64,000 bases of DNA, taken from NCBI GenBank assembly GCA_943735955.1, contig OX030956.1, positions 11,885,394 to 11,949,393 on the forward strand, given 5' to 3'. Positions 21,862 to 33,860 of the stretch are shown here, piece by piece. This DNA comes from Piscicola geometra. Lineage: Eukaryota > Annelida > Clitellata > Hirudinida > Piscicolidae. The translations under genes were made by a program, and so were the position numbers. The notes below the pieces were generated by a model. That model was not told where the DNA came from, made no database searches, and saw only the letters and a list, made by a program, of their open reading frames with translations. Each line of letters opens with the position of its first letter. Position 1 is the stretch's first letter.

Positions 21862-24800
21862 CAGCTGACTACTTCTTCATCCACCACAAAGCCACCTCGA
21901 GGGTGATGGACATCAGGGGTGACAGTGCCAGTACGGGAGCCCAGATCATCACCTACCCGCGCAAGGAGGTGTGTCAATGGGTATTTATTATCACGTATTT
22001 AAAAATCATAATCACTATCATTATCATCATCATCATCATCATCATCATCATCGTTATAATCATCATTTTCAAAATGTTTAAACATATTCATTACTACAAA
22101 CTTTGGCTAGTTCTTTAATAGAGTTCAATGATTCTTTTATGCTGCATAAATTACATGGGCGGCGATCCTGGGGGGGTCCTGGGGTCAGGACCCCTCCACT
22201 ATTTTTTAGTGGGGGGGTCCACCTTAATGTGGACCCCCCCACTTTTTTCCAATCTTTTTATCTAATTTTTTAAATTTTAATATGAACATAATCGTCAACC
22301 ATGGCATAAAAATGAATTTTTATACAGTAATACATTGTGAGTATGTGTAGTTATAGTGATAGCTGTCTAAACAAATATTCTTTGCCTAATTAAATACTCC
22401 TCAATCTACTTTTCTTTTTATCTCTATGGCGTAGGCGGGAATCCTTAGGGGGTCCTGGGGTACACCTTTATAAGGACCCCCTCACTCTTTTAAAAATACA
22501 CATTTCTCAACTCTCATTTTGATACGAGCCTAATTGTCAACCATGGGATAAAGAAATGCTAATACAGTAATACATTGTGAGTATGTATGGGCAGCGATGC
22601 TAGGGGGGGTCTTGGGGTCCATCTTAACATGGACCCCCTTCAATTTTTCAAATAAAATAATTTCTTAACTCCTATATTAATACAAGCATAATCGTCAACC
22701 ATAGCATGAAACAGAATTTTATTGAGTAATATATTTTGGGTAGGCGTAGTTATAGTGATAGCTGCCTGAAGCAAAACTATTCTTTGCTTACTTAAATACT
22801 CCTCCACCTACTCTTCTTTTTATATTTATGGATTTAATTTAATGAATTATATTTATAAAAAATTAAATTCCTGAATTTTCAATTTTCGCAAGCAGACATT
22901 CAGGATGTTTTTTAGAAAATATCGGTTCACTTTATGCAAACAGACAGATTTACATTTGTATAAATTTTATACTATAAAAAAACATTCACATTGTGTTACT
23001 TATTTTGCATGGGCGATGTTCATAGGGGGTTCTGAGGTCTACCTTAATATCGACCCTTTCAATTTTTAGATGAACCAAAGTTAATGACTTTCAAAAGGCT
23101 TCGAACAATAACTAAAGTTGTGGTTAAATCAAACTACAAGTTTCATATCACATGACTGCAAAAATAAAATGCTGATGCTTTTAGCTCATTCTATCGTTAG
23201 AAACACAGTGTGCACTGTTAATGCCGAATCAAGCCAGTTTGGTGTTATGGTTGACGGCACACAAGACTGCAATGGGTTAGAGCAGGAACCGATATGCATT
23301 CGTTTTTTTGATGAAGCTCTTAATATTAAGGAACAGTTTATTGGTTTATTCAGCCCACCAGACACGACCAGACAAAAATTATCTGCTGTAGCAAAAGAGT
23401 TTCTGATCAGAATTATGCTACCCATAGAAAATCTCAGAGCTTAGACTTATGACGGCGCTGCTAACATATACGGCCGATTTAACGGTTGTCAGGCTATTAT
23501 CAGCAGTGAGCATCTGCTTGCATTGTTTTTCCACTGTTCTGCACACTGTGCAAATCTTGTAGCCCAGCACACAGCTGCCGCAAATCCCTTTGTGAGCAAT
23601 TCACTTCAGTTTGTCCAAGAGTTAGGTGCTTTTTACAATCGTTCAGGGAATTTCAAGAAGCAATTTAGTGATGCTTTAGTGTCTCTTATAACTGACTTGT
23701 CTGATGAGCCACTGAATGAAAAGTATAGTATAAAACTTCTTTGTCCTACAAGATGGCTGGTAAGAGTATCTGCAGTGTCTTCTGGACTTGAACAATATGA
23801 AGTGGTACTTGTTAGCTTGGAATCATTTGCTTCCATTGGTACTGCTGATGAAACAGCTAAAAAGGTTCGAGGCTTTTTCTCAACAGAACACTTCTACACT
23901 GGCCCTCAAGCTAGTTGTTTTGGTGTTTTCACTTCTGGAACAGTTGAAAAAGTCTTTGCAGTGAGCAAGTGCCAAGGTCAGTAGAATGGTTGCAGCGACC
24001 AGTATGGTTTTGGCAAGAACGGCGTCGCTTACGAGCAGATGAACAGTTTAACGCCATTTTCAGAGATGTTAACAGTATGGTTTTGGCATATGATCTTGAG
24101 CCGATTTCTGTACCTCGGGTGCAAAAGCCGCCACAAAAGTATTGTGGGCTAGGCCCAGCTTATGTAGCAACAAAACCAGAGGAACTTTATCGAGCAGCAT
24201 ATTACGCTGTCATAAACATTGCAATCATGCAACTCACAGAAAGGTTCAATCGAGATTCTCCTGGTTTGCGGTCATACTTGCAGCTGGAGACAATGTTGTT
24301 ATCTGGTGATATTTGCAAACAGTATCGTGAGCTAAATGCAACTAGTCTTTTTTCACAGTAAGCTATGTTTAAAGACCAGAATGAATACAGAACTTTATCA
24401 AAAGTGCAACAAATAATGCAAGCTATGATCCCGGAAGTCAGACATCTCTTTCCTCAGGTTGAAAGATTGATCAGGTTGATGCTTGTTTGTCCAACAACGT
24501 CCTGTACTGCAGAAAGATCTTTTAGTGCTTTGCGGCGTCTTAAGACTTGGTTGCGTGCAACTATGACACAGCCTCGCTTGAATTCACTGGCCGTTTGTCA
24601 TGCACATCAGGATATACTTGACAGTATAGATTTAAAAAAGCTAGCTGAAGAATTTGCTAGTCGGTCAGACATTCGAAGGGGTCTTTTTGGAAATTGGAGT
24701 TAGCGAGCTGTGGGGAGAAGATAGGAGAACAGACATTCTTTGTTATCTGAATATACACAGTGGGCCAAAAAAATTTCCCAATGTATATTTGTTGATAAAT

Positions 24801-26365
24801 TTGGCAAATTTAAATCTATTTGAAATTTTTTTAAACTATTTGACTCAGAATTGATTGGAAAACAAGATGTTATAACATTTATTTAGACTCTTTTAATGTG
24901 CATTCTTTTCACCTAGTGAAACTAAAACAAGTGTGAAAATAGCGAAAACTATATTATAAAACACAAACATATTTCGATATTTTCAAATTTGTTTCAACTT
25001 CACAAGGTGAATGTATTACAGATTAAAAGGGTCAAAATACATTTTTCTTAAATCTTGTTCCTTATACATTTCTGAGTCAAACTGTGAAAAAATTGAAAAT
25101 CGATTTACATTTGCCAAAGTTATATACAAATATATAGCGGCATGTTTTTTTTGACCCAGCGTGTATATTTATCTGTCTGTTCGACTGGCTAACCCAATAA
25201 AGTGTTTATTTATCATTAGAGTTTCATCAACAAAAGGAATACAGATTTATGCCTGGTCTACCTAGTTAGTTATGCTATATATTTATGTTATATTGATATT
25301 CTAATTTTTAGTGACTTGACATTTATATATACTTCTATAATATGATGGCTGTAAAAACAGATTGTCCAGACATTTAATTATTATTCATTTATTGTTACAT
25401 TTGACACTATTGAAAGGAATTTCACTATTTTATTGGAACATAGGCATATGGGTACAAATCTGCGCACATTTTTTTAATAGTTATTTTAATTTTATGCAAA
25501 TTAATTTTTTTAGAAAAAGAACTGATAAATAGATTTTTCAAAATAATAAAAGGATTTGTGGAAACTTTTTTTAGTCGTTCATAAAATCATTGAAAAAAAT
25601 TAAAAAGTAAATGAATGAAAAAACATAATAATAACATTAATTGAATCTAAAGCACGCAGTGAAAAACTTTTTTTTTCTTCTCAAATCACTAAAAACTTTA
25701 AAAGAAAGTTAAATTTTTCTTCAAACTCGTGGACCGTGGTTATATTTTTAGAGTGGTGGTTTTGATATTAGTAGGGTTGATAGCTAGTTGTAATTGAATT
25801 TATATAGATGACCAATAATAAAAGCTATTAAAATCGTTTTTTCTTCAAATCGCTCAAAGTGGCAATAGAAAAATATTTTTTATTAAGTATCGAATATTTT
25901 TTAATGGTTGGCCATACAAATATTAGTAGTTGATACAAAAATAATTCGCAATACAGCAACCAATACTAAATAGTATCGCTGTCACTGAATTGGCCGATAC
26001 CAGTTCTGTGATTCTAACCCTGGGGTGGACCCCCCCAAGATTTTCTACAGATCGCCGCCCCTGATAAATTAGCATAATGAATTATGTATAATGAATTATG
26101 CATCATGAATAATTAATTTTCCATTGGCATGCAGTCGATGTATGAGAACCAGCTGTGGTGGGAAGATGAGGACGGCGTGATCCACTCTAAGATGCACGAT
26201 TACGTCATCAAAGTATACGGTTCTGATGATGATTCTTTCCAAAAATAAAATAATCTTTAAATTATTTCTATTTTGTTTGACATAATGTTACAAAATATAA
26301 TATAATGTTATTAATGGTGTAGAGTATGAAATAAATCTACTTGGAATAAAATGTTTTTCTCTTTC

Positions 26366-26433
<68 letters not shown>

Positions 26434-29400
26434 ACGACGTGGGCATGTTTCCATACGACACGTGCGAGCCTCAGAAGTGGATGCTGAATGGATGTGTCAT
26501 CCAGGACAACATCGACCAATCCATTGTAGGCCTTGATAATAGTAATAATAATAATAATAATAATAATAGTAGTAGTAATGATAATAGGATTAATTTATTA
26601 TTATTATTATATTATGACTATTATTATTTAGCCTTAACAATATTATTCATGTTATAGCTATTATTATAATCGATATTATTGTTTTCATCATTATTATTAT
26701 GCCTATTATTTATACTTTTTATATTTTTGTTCATTCAGCTTCATTCCATCCATTCATCCATCCATCCATCCATCCATCCATGCATCCATCCATTCATCCA
26801 TCCACATTCCCACGCTCCCATCCCACTACCCAACGAAGCACCGACCAATCAAATCAGGTCTTAGACGTGAGGTCATCATCGAAGCTCCAATCATGGTCGA
26901 GCATCCTTCCCGCCAAAAGAGACCCTTCGGTGACGTCACAAGAGTGGTCTTTTGATATCTACAAGCATCAGCCATTTGCCATTGAGTGTGTGGTGTGCTG
27001 TGATGGGGGGATGTGTGGGGGAGTGGTGGGATGTGTGACATGGTGTGTTGGGATGTGTGGAGTGGAGGGGTGTAGGTGGGATGTGGGATGGGGGTGTGTG
27101 GTAGTGGGAGAGACGTGGTAGTGAAATAGGTTTTTAATTGGGAAATGGCTTTGGGTTAGACCATGAAAACAACACACACACATAACAAAACACAGACACA
27201 TGCACACACACACATAACAACACAAAGACACATGCACACACACACATAAAAACACACAGACACATGCACACACACACACATATAACAACACACACACACA
27301 CATAACAACACGCACACACACATAACACACACAAACATAACAACACACACACACACATATAACAACACACACACACACATAACACACACAAACATAACAA
27401 CACACACACACAGTCACGACGGCACTGGCAAGTACTTCCTGATTAAACAGTTCTTTTTTGAATTTTATATCACGTGAGAGTTTGGGAAGGGGGGGGGTGT
27501 TTTAAGGATGGGATATGGGGTGAGGGGAGGAGAGGTGAGGTGCTGTGGTAAATGGGTTTTCTTAAAAGTGACATTTGTGAAATTCTAACATCTTTGAAAG
27601 TTTTTACCTTCTCAAAAGATTGAATTGATAACATATATTTTAATGCAATATAATTTAATTGAATTTAATTATTTAATGACTTAATTATCTTTTTAATTGC
27701 TTTTCTACCAGCGCTTCCAAGCCTCCACGCTACCCAATTACTGCCTCAGTCGATAGGTGCTTTCTTTCATTTCTCATTCACTCTTTCATCTACCACTCCT
27801 TTCTTCTTTCATGCAACAATTTTTTATCTTCAATGCATCCACTCATTCATCCATTCACTAAACCTTCCACCCACCCACTCACCTATTCCTTCATTCACCC
27901 ACCAAATCCACCCACCAACCCACCCACCAATCCACCCACTAACCGACCCACCAATCCACCCACCAATCTACCCACCCACCCATCTACCCACCCACCCATC
28001 TACCCACCCACCCATCTACCCACCCACCCACCCATCTACCCACCCACCCATCCACCCACCCATCTATCCACCCACCCACCCATCTACCCACCCACCCACC
28101 CATCTACCCACCCACCCACCCATCTACCCACCCACCCACCCATCTACCCACCCACCTACCCACCAATCCACACACCCACCCACCAATCCACCCACCCACC
28201 AATCCACCCACCCACCCATCCACCCACCCATCCACCCACCCATCTATCCACCCACCCATCTACCCACCCACCAATCTACCCACCACAGACTGCACTTGAA
28301 GCGTAACGGCATGTTCAACGACGACCAGCTGTTCTTCCTCGACACCACATGTGGCGTTATCAGGAGCAAGCTTGATGAGTCAGTGTGTCTCGAAATCATT
28401 GGTGGGGGGGGGGGGGGTTGTGTGGTTTGTGGGTTGTGGGGGGGGTGCTGGTTGGGTGGTTTGTGGGTTGTGGGGGGGGTGCTGGTTGGGTGGTTTGTGG
28501 GTTGTGGGGGGGGTATGTTGGGTGGTGTGTGTGTTTGTGGGGGGTGGTGTGTGGGTTTGTGGGGTGGGGTAAGTTGGGTGGTTTGTGGGTTGTGGGGGGG
28601 TATGTTGGATGGTGTGTGGGTTTGTGGGGGGCTGGTTGGGTGGTTTGTGGGTTTGGGGGGGGAGGTATGTTGGGTGGTGTGTGGGTTTGTGAGGGGGCTG
28701 GTTGGGTGGTTTGTGCGTTGTGGGGTGGGGGGCTGGTTGTGTGTGTGTGTGTGTGTGTGGGAGGGGCTGGTTGGGTGGTTTGTGTGTGTGGGAGGGGGGC
28801 TGTTTGGTTGGGTGGTTTGTGGGTTGTGGGGGGGGTGCTGGTTGGGTGGTGTGTGGGTTGTGGGAGGGTAGGTTGGGTTGTTCGTTAGTTTTTAGTGGGT
28901 TGGAAATGGATGGTGGTGGTAGGTTAGAGATTACCGATGGAAAGCTTTGAAGAGATGATACTCCAACCACCCATCTATCAGACATTTGAATTAATAATTG
29001 GACTTCACCCACCTATGTACCCATCCACCTACTCAACTATCTACCCACCCATCCACTCACCAGTCCACGTATGTACTCACTTACCCATCCATCCACCCAC
29101 CCATTCACCCCCACCCACCCATTCACCCCAACCACTCACTCACCCAACCACCTACCCACTCACCCACCCACCCACCCACTCACCCACCTACCCACCCACT
29201 CATCCACCCACCCACCCACTCATCCACCCACTCATCCACCCACCCACCCACCCACCAGACCAGTACCTCCACTTGAACCGTCACGAAGCGGGCAATCCTT
29301 CTCAGAGCCTCAGCTTCAGTGACGTCAGCTGCCCCTACAGCCGCAACCGCAGCAAGAAGCTTCATCTCAAGGCAGACGAACTGCACGTCCTAACTATTGG

Positions 29401-29777
29401 TTTTTGTTTTTATTTTTGATTTTATTATTATTATTTGTTTTGTTTTTTACAATTATGGAATCTAAATATTGAGCTCGATTCTTTTATCCATGCATGCATC
29501 CATCGATCCATCCGTCCATTCATCCATGCATCCATATGTAGATCCATCCATCCGTCGATCCATCCATTCATGCATCCATCCATGCATCATTCATCCATGC
29601 ATCTATGCATCATTCATCCATGCATGCACAGGAACGAGTGACGACGACCAAACCAATGCATCTTCAGTGTCCTGTTACCTGGCTGAGGACTTCAAATCAC
29701 ACCATCAAGTGTGGGAGATTGTTTACGGGTGGGTACTACTACTACTACTACTACTACTACTACAACTACTACTCCTA

Positions 29778-29852
<75 letters not shown>

Positions 29853-29856
29853 TTAA

Positions 29857-29925
<69 letters not shown>

Positions 29926-32063
29926 CACAAATACTACTACTACTATTACTAAGATTAATAATATTATAATTATTATTAGTAGTAGTTTTTTAAGGAAGTA
30001 TACTTTATTTTTTTTATTATTATTAGATTTATACTGAGTATACTTAAATAATGTTGTTATTAGAGGTCGGACATGGACGATTTTTCATTCTCGGTCCCGT
30101 CCCGTTCCCGAAATTAGTTTTCCCGTCCCGTCCCGTTCCCGATGGGACATCAGAATTTTGATTCCCGTCCCGTCCCGTTCCCGAAATTTTTTTTCCCGTC
30201 CCGTCCCGTTCCCGATGGGACATCAGAATTTTGATTCCCGTCCCGTCCCGTTCCCGAAATTTTTTTCCCGTCCCGACCTGTTCCCGAAAGCTTTTTGTTT
30301 TTTTATTCATTTTCGCTACCGTTTTCACTGGTCCCAAACTTGCTAGTTCTAACATTTCTTAAAATTTATTATTTGAAAGTCAGAGAATATTTCTTTTAAT
30401 AAAATAAAAAAAACACGATTTAAATTTCAAATATTTATTGAAATGAAAGTATTGAAGTTAATCATTGTTTTTGAGTAATTCAATCAAGTATTTATTGCTT
30501 TTCACACGGGTTAAACCGTTAAGAGTTTCAGCTTTCAAATGAGATGATTTTGGGTCTGAAGTTAAACGACCACATATTGAAAAATTCCGTTCACAGCGAA
30601 TATAACTTGCAGATATACTAAACAAAATGTTGGCTACTTCTTGTAGTATTTTAAAATTGCTCATTTTATTCCAATAAAATAAAACATTTTTATAATTTTC
30701 AATTTTTTTGGGACGTATTTGTGAATATTTGTACAATTCATCCTCTTCTGAATTTTTTTCTTCGTTCATTATTATTAATTCTTCAATAATTTAGAAATAT
30801 GTTTTTTGACAACATTCCTATTCTCCACAACTGCTAATATAAAATCATTCGTATAATTTGATAGTATAATAATTTTATTATAATTTTTAAGTTATAAAAA
30901 CAAACATAATAGGTCTAAATAACCATCATTTGTTTTTTTTCTCAACGGCACTGCAGCTTGGTCTGGCTGTACAAAATAGAATTAAATTTTCTCTAATGAA
31001 AGTCTTGGTATTTATTTCTTTTCTATTCTAAACTTTTTCCTATTATTCTTTCATACTGGGGATGCAACAGACATGCTGTCATATAAATAAGATCAATGGC
31101 ATCTTTTCTTTTGGTGAAATGATCAACTGAGCAATCATTTGGAAATTAATCATTCAAATTCAAAGTATTAATTTATAAAATTAAAATAATATAACTTACC
31201 ATTTTGATTTCATCTGAAAAGTTTTCATCATCACCCATTTGTTCTAATCTCCCTAATCTTTGAACTCATCATAACAACTTCAAATGTAGTGCTGGAGATT
31301 TCGACATTGGCAATGGTGGCTTCGTTATACATTTATATTGCATTTAATACTTATTTTAAGTACGGAGTATCGATGAAATAAAGATTCCCATACTTAGAAG
31401 TTTGCTGAAAAATCATTGTTAAAGAATCCAATCCCAATAACAGTTATTCCCGTTTTTCCCGTTCCCGATTTAAAAGTTGATTCCCGTTCCCGTCTTTTCC
31501 CGTTCCCGATTTGAATTTTGATTCCCGTTCCCGTTCCCGTCCCGAAAACCTATTCCCGGTTCCCGACTTTTCCCGTCCCGAAATTAATTTTCATTCCCGT
31601 TCCCGCGGGAGTCCCGCGGGTACCCGGTCAAATCGGGTACCCGGTTCGACCTCTAGTTGTTATTATTATTAGTTTTTTAATAAGTTTACTTTATTATTGT
31701 TAACATTAATAATAATAATATAATAATAATATTGTTATTATTATTATGATTGCACACCATGCCAGACGGGCCCTCCTCTTCTACATCCAGTCCAAAAGCA
31801 CTGGCAAGGTGATGGAGGTCAAGCGGAGTTCAGGTCATAACCATCATCATCATCATCATTACCATCATCATAATCATCATCATAATCATCATCATAATCA
31901 TCATCATTCTCGTCATCATTATCGTCATCATTATCATCAAAACTTCTCACAGATCTCATCTCTTGTTCTGTTACTATGGCAGATAGAAAAGTCGAAACAA
32001 GGTTCTACTAATACTATAATTGTTAAAAGAATAATTTAAATATTACTATTACTATTACTACTG

Positions 32064-32099
<36 letters not shown>

Positions 32100-33094
32100 A
32101 TACTACTACTACTACTTATACTACTACTACTACTAATACTACTACTACTAATACCACTACTACTACCACTACTACTAATACTACTACTACTACTTCTACT
32201 ACAACTACTACCACCACCACCACCACCAGGTGTGCCTTTCAGCTCTGGTACGAGGACCAGAGTGGTCTGATCAGATCACACCTGAATGGATTCGTTCTAG
32301 ACAGCGCCTATGGTTCCTCTAACAATTATACTGCATTTATATCGTTCATAAAAGACAGTATTTTTCAGGCAAAAGACACCTGCGTCTTATACAATGAACT
32401 TTTTTTTATTTATGTGCAAAAATCAGCTTTTTTGTGTATGAATTTTCAATTTTAAAGTCAGAATCGTATAAATTGTGAGAGATAACCGTTATTTTCTCGC
32501 CACTCCATCTATCACATCATCTTCCACTAAACAGCTACCCTACCACCACACAAACCACCAGCCCACCACACCATCCACCCCCACCCTTCAGGCCACCTGC
32601 ACACTGACCGCTTCAACCCATTGAACCAGCACCAGGGGTGGGTGGTGTGCAAGGAACAGGTGAAGAATAAGAACACTAACTTAGGTGTGTGGTGGAAGGG
32701 GAGGTGGTGGGAGGGGAGGGGACTAGTGGGTAGTAGTTGGGTGGAAGGAAGGGGTTTGTGGTGCATGATGGATTGTTGGTGGATGATAGATAGGGAGGTG
32801 GTGGTTGGTGGATGGATGGGGGTGTTTTTAATGTTGGTTAGGAAATCATAAAGAACGTAAGTGCTTGCAAGTCAAGGCTCCTCTCATTCCGTCGATCATC
32901 CTCCATTCCACCCTCATCCCGTCACATCCACAATCCAACTCCTCTTTCCACCCCACCACCACTACCACCGCCACCACCCACCCCACCCACCACCCCCAGT
33001 ACTCGAAGTGCAGAAGAAGTGGTTGGGCTCTTCGATAAAAGAGGCGCCATACAACCGCACTGAGCAGCAGGCGTGGAGTTTCTTGATCATCTGA
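20947..33094 (+). CDS. Four-domain ricin-B-type beta-trefoil protein, 16 exons
   Basis: Exons: 20947-21190, 21319-21403, 21582-21692, 21860-21968, 26135-26219, 26431-26525, 26858-26985, 27414-27473, 27712-27756, 28289-28401, 29259-29399, 29632-29728, 31766-31833, 32230-32312, 32592-32684 and 33000-33094. Phases join throughout except between exons 13 and 14. The ~550-residue product has no signal peptide. It contains four beta-trefoils starting at [25 protein letters not shown] and [10 protein letters not shown], each with three subrepeats. QxW motifs are QLW, QQW, QQW; QLW, QKW, QEW; then QVW in domain 3; then QLW, QGW, QAW, and GVIRSKL-type strands recur. QxW trefoils commonly bind sugars or other ligands; no ligand can be inferred here and no enzymatic or toxin domain is present. 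Domain 3 is the most diverged. Two hAT elements sit in introns 4 and 12. The 27-29 kb exons are the least certain because repeats flank them. Confidence 0.8.
21827..21859 (+). repeat. (CA)n at the 3' end of intron 3
   Basis: A CA tract runs directly into the acceptor AG of exon 4 and takes the place of a normal polypyrimidine tract. Confidence 0.85.
22154..26063 (+). mobile_element. hAT transposon copy 1 (3910 bp), in intron 4 of the trefoil gene
   Basis: Ends are catgggcggcgatcctg at 22154 and the inverse of caggggcggcgatctg at 26063, flanked by 8-bp duplications ataaatta (22146-22153 and 26064-26071). The second copy at 55712-59621 has exactly the same length; I noticed five single-base differences. 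The 5' third has no coding sequence but holds degenerate repeats of the terminal block at 22154, 22433, 22589 and 23011. The transposase is broken in both copies, so they moved in trans or died before the last amplification. Confidence 0.95.
23118..24703 (+). pseudogene. Broken hAT transposase (ZMYM1/DUF4371-like), copy 1
   Basis: Reading pieces: 23118-23441 then TAG at 23442, the same frame on to 23984, a frame change into 23969-24358, TAA at 24359, then the same frame on to 24703. The first part ([44 protein letters not shown]) matches the DUF4371/hAT core with its DG catalytic region. The middle has [10 protein letters not shown]. The end has the hAT dimerisation motif [18 protein letters not shown]. 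The N-terminal zinc finger (TTF or BED type) expected in the family is missing. All three lesions are shared with copy 2. Confidence 0.88.
26372..26430 (+). repeat. (CA)n abutting exon 6
   Basis: CA tract with one TA interruption ending in the acceptor AG of exon 6. Confidence 0.9.
27170..27413 (+). repeat. (CA)n-rich array abutting exon 8
   Basis: CACACACATAACA units running into the acceptor of exon 8. The minus-strand VCVC frames across it are repeat artefacts. Confidence 0.9.
27830..28288 (+). repeat. (CCCA/CCAT)n array filling intron 9
   Basis: Variants of cacccacccatctac, ending in the ccaccacag acceptor of exon 10. Pure pyrimidine-A composition on the sense strand. Confidence 0.9.
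28402..28890 (+). repeat. G-rich minisatellite at the start of intron 10
   Basis: Dozens of gggttgtggggggg and gtgctggttgggtggttt units beginning at the donor site of exon 10. Runs of three to thirteen G recur every few bases, a strong G-quadruplex pattern on the sense strand and RNA. Confidence 0.9.
28965..29258 (+). repeat. (CCCA/CTCA)n array at the end of intron 10
   Basis: C-rich array ending in cccaccag, the acceptor of exon 11. It is roughly complementary in composition to the G-rich array at the start of the same intron. Confidence 0.9.
29483..29630 (+). repeat. (CATC)n/(CATG)n array abutting exon 12
   Basis: Imperfect ATCC tetranucleotide repeats ending in tgcatgcacag, the acceptor of exon 12. 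Confidence 0.85.
29733..29925 (+). repeat. (ACT)n microsatellite in intron 12
   Basis: About 60 CTA/ACT triplets. The poly-Leu, poly-Thr, poly-Tyr and poly-Ser frames here are artefacts. A second ACT tract lies at 32045-32210 in intron 13. Confidence 0.95.
30061..31655 (-). mobile_element. hAT element (Ac-like), 1595 bp, in intron 12 of the trefoil gene
   Basis: Ends tagaggtcggac at 30061 and the inverse of tagaggtcgaac at 31655, flanked by perfect 8-bp duplications gttgttat (30053-30060 and 31656-31663). Subterminal arrays of tcccg units (tcccgtcccgttcccga) flank both ends, about 30100-30290 and 31440-31640. Only the C-terminal part of a transposase remains, so this is an internally deleted copy. 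Confidence 0.92.
30458..30769 (-). pseudogene. hAT transposase C-terminal remnant
   Basis: A 103-residue frame with [19 protein letters not shown] followed by [15 protein letters not shown]. This is the hAT C-terminal dimerisation region (S-x-R-x-FS-x-G-x-L pattern, L-x-x-L-x-x-L heptads). The catalytic core and BED finger are gone. Confidence 0.8.
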
Positions 33095-33360
33095 GAAGCC
33101 ATTTTTTTCTGATGGTGGTATGGAGGTGGAGGAGAGGGGATGCTGGTGATTTGGAGGTGGAGGGGAGGGAGAGTTATTTATGGGATTGGTGATTAGGAGA
33201 GGGGGAGGGGGTTATCTGTGAAGTTAGTGCCTATGATTATGATGATGGTGGTTACGATTATGATGATGGTGGTTATGATGATGTTCTTCAGAGGCGAGTA
33301 TTACCTTCATCTCTTCAAGTGTTTTTCCATGTGTGTGCAAACATTCTTCTTGATAATTAC
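33095..33360. other. 3' flank of the trefoil gene
   Basis: G-rich then GAT-rich low-complexity sequence directly after the stop codon. A polyadenylation site could not be assigned with confidence. Confidence 0.4.
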
Positions 33361-33860
33361 GATAATTGAAATTAATTGTAATTTGTAAAACTTTAATTTG
33401 TAATTAAAACATTTATCTTAATTTAATTTGCAATAACATCATTTATCTTACTTTAATTTGTAATTACAACATTTATCTTACTTTAATTTGTAATTACAAC
33501 ATTTATCTTACTTTAATTTGTAATTACAACATTTATCTTACTTTAATTTGTAATTACAACATTTATCTTACTTTAATTTGTAATTACAACATTTATCATA
33601 CTTTAATTTGTAACTACAACATTTATCTTACTTTAATTTGTAATTACAACATTTATCTTACTTTAATTTGTAATTACAACATTTATCTTACTTTAATTTG
33701 TAATTACAACATTTATCTTACTTTAATTTGCAATTACAACATTTCTCTTACTTTAATTTGCAATTACAACATTTATCTTACTTTAATTTGTTATTACAAC
33801 ATTTATCTTACTTTAATTTGTAATTACAACATTTATCTTACTTTAAATTGCAATTACCTT
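33361..33860. repeat. 30-bp minisatellite, about 16 copies
   Basis: A highly regular unit containing ctttaatttgtaattacaac followed by atttatctta, with a few single-base variants. There are no spacers and no associated genes, so it is a plain minisatellite. Confidence 0.95.

Noticed and set aside
27134..29012. Long [12 protein letters not shown] and GGLWVVGG frames
   Set aside because: They are low-complexity intron repeats of the trefoil gene; only the short exons between them show non-repeat coding sequence with splice sites.
29711..30037. Poly-Thr, poly-Leu, poly-Ser and poly-Tyr frames
   Set aside because: These are (ACT)n microsatellite artefacts in intron 12.
28289..33094. Possibility that the ricin-B-type domains mark a ricin-like toxin gene
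   Set aside because: Only beta-trefoil repeats are present; no ribosome-inactivating or other enzymatic domain and no signal peptide were seen.
33361..33860. Regular 30-bp direct repeats resembling a CRISPR array
   Set aside because: Repeats are contiguous without unique spacers, the genome is eukaryotic and no cas genes are present.
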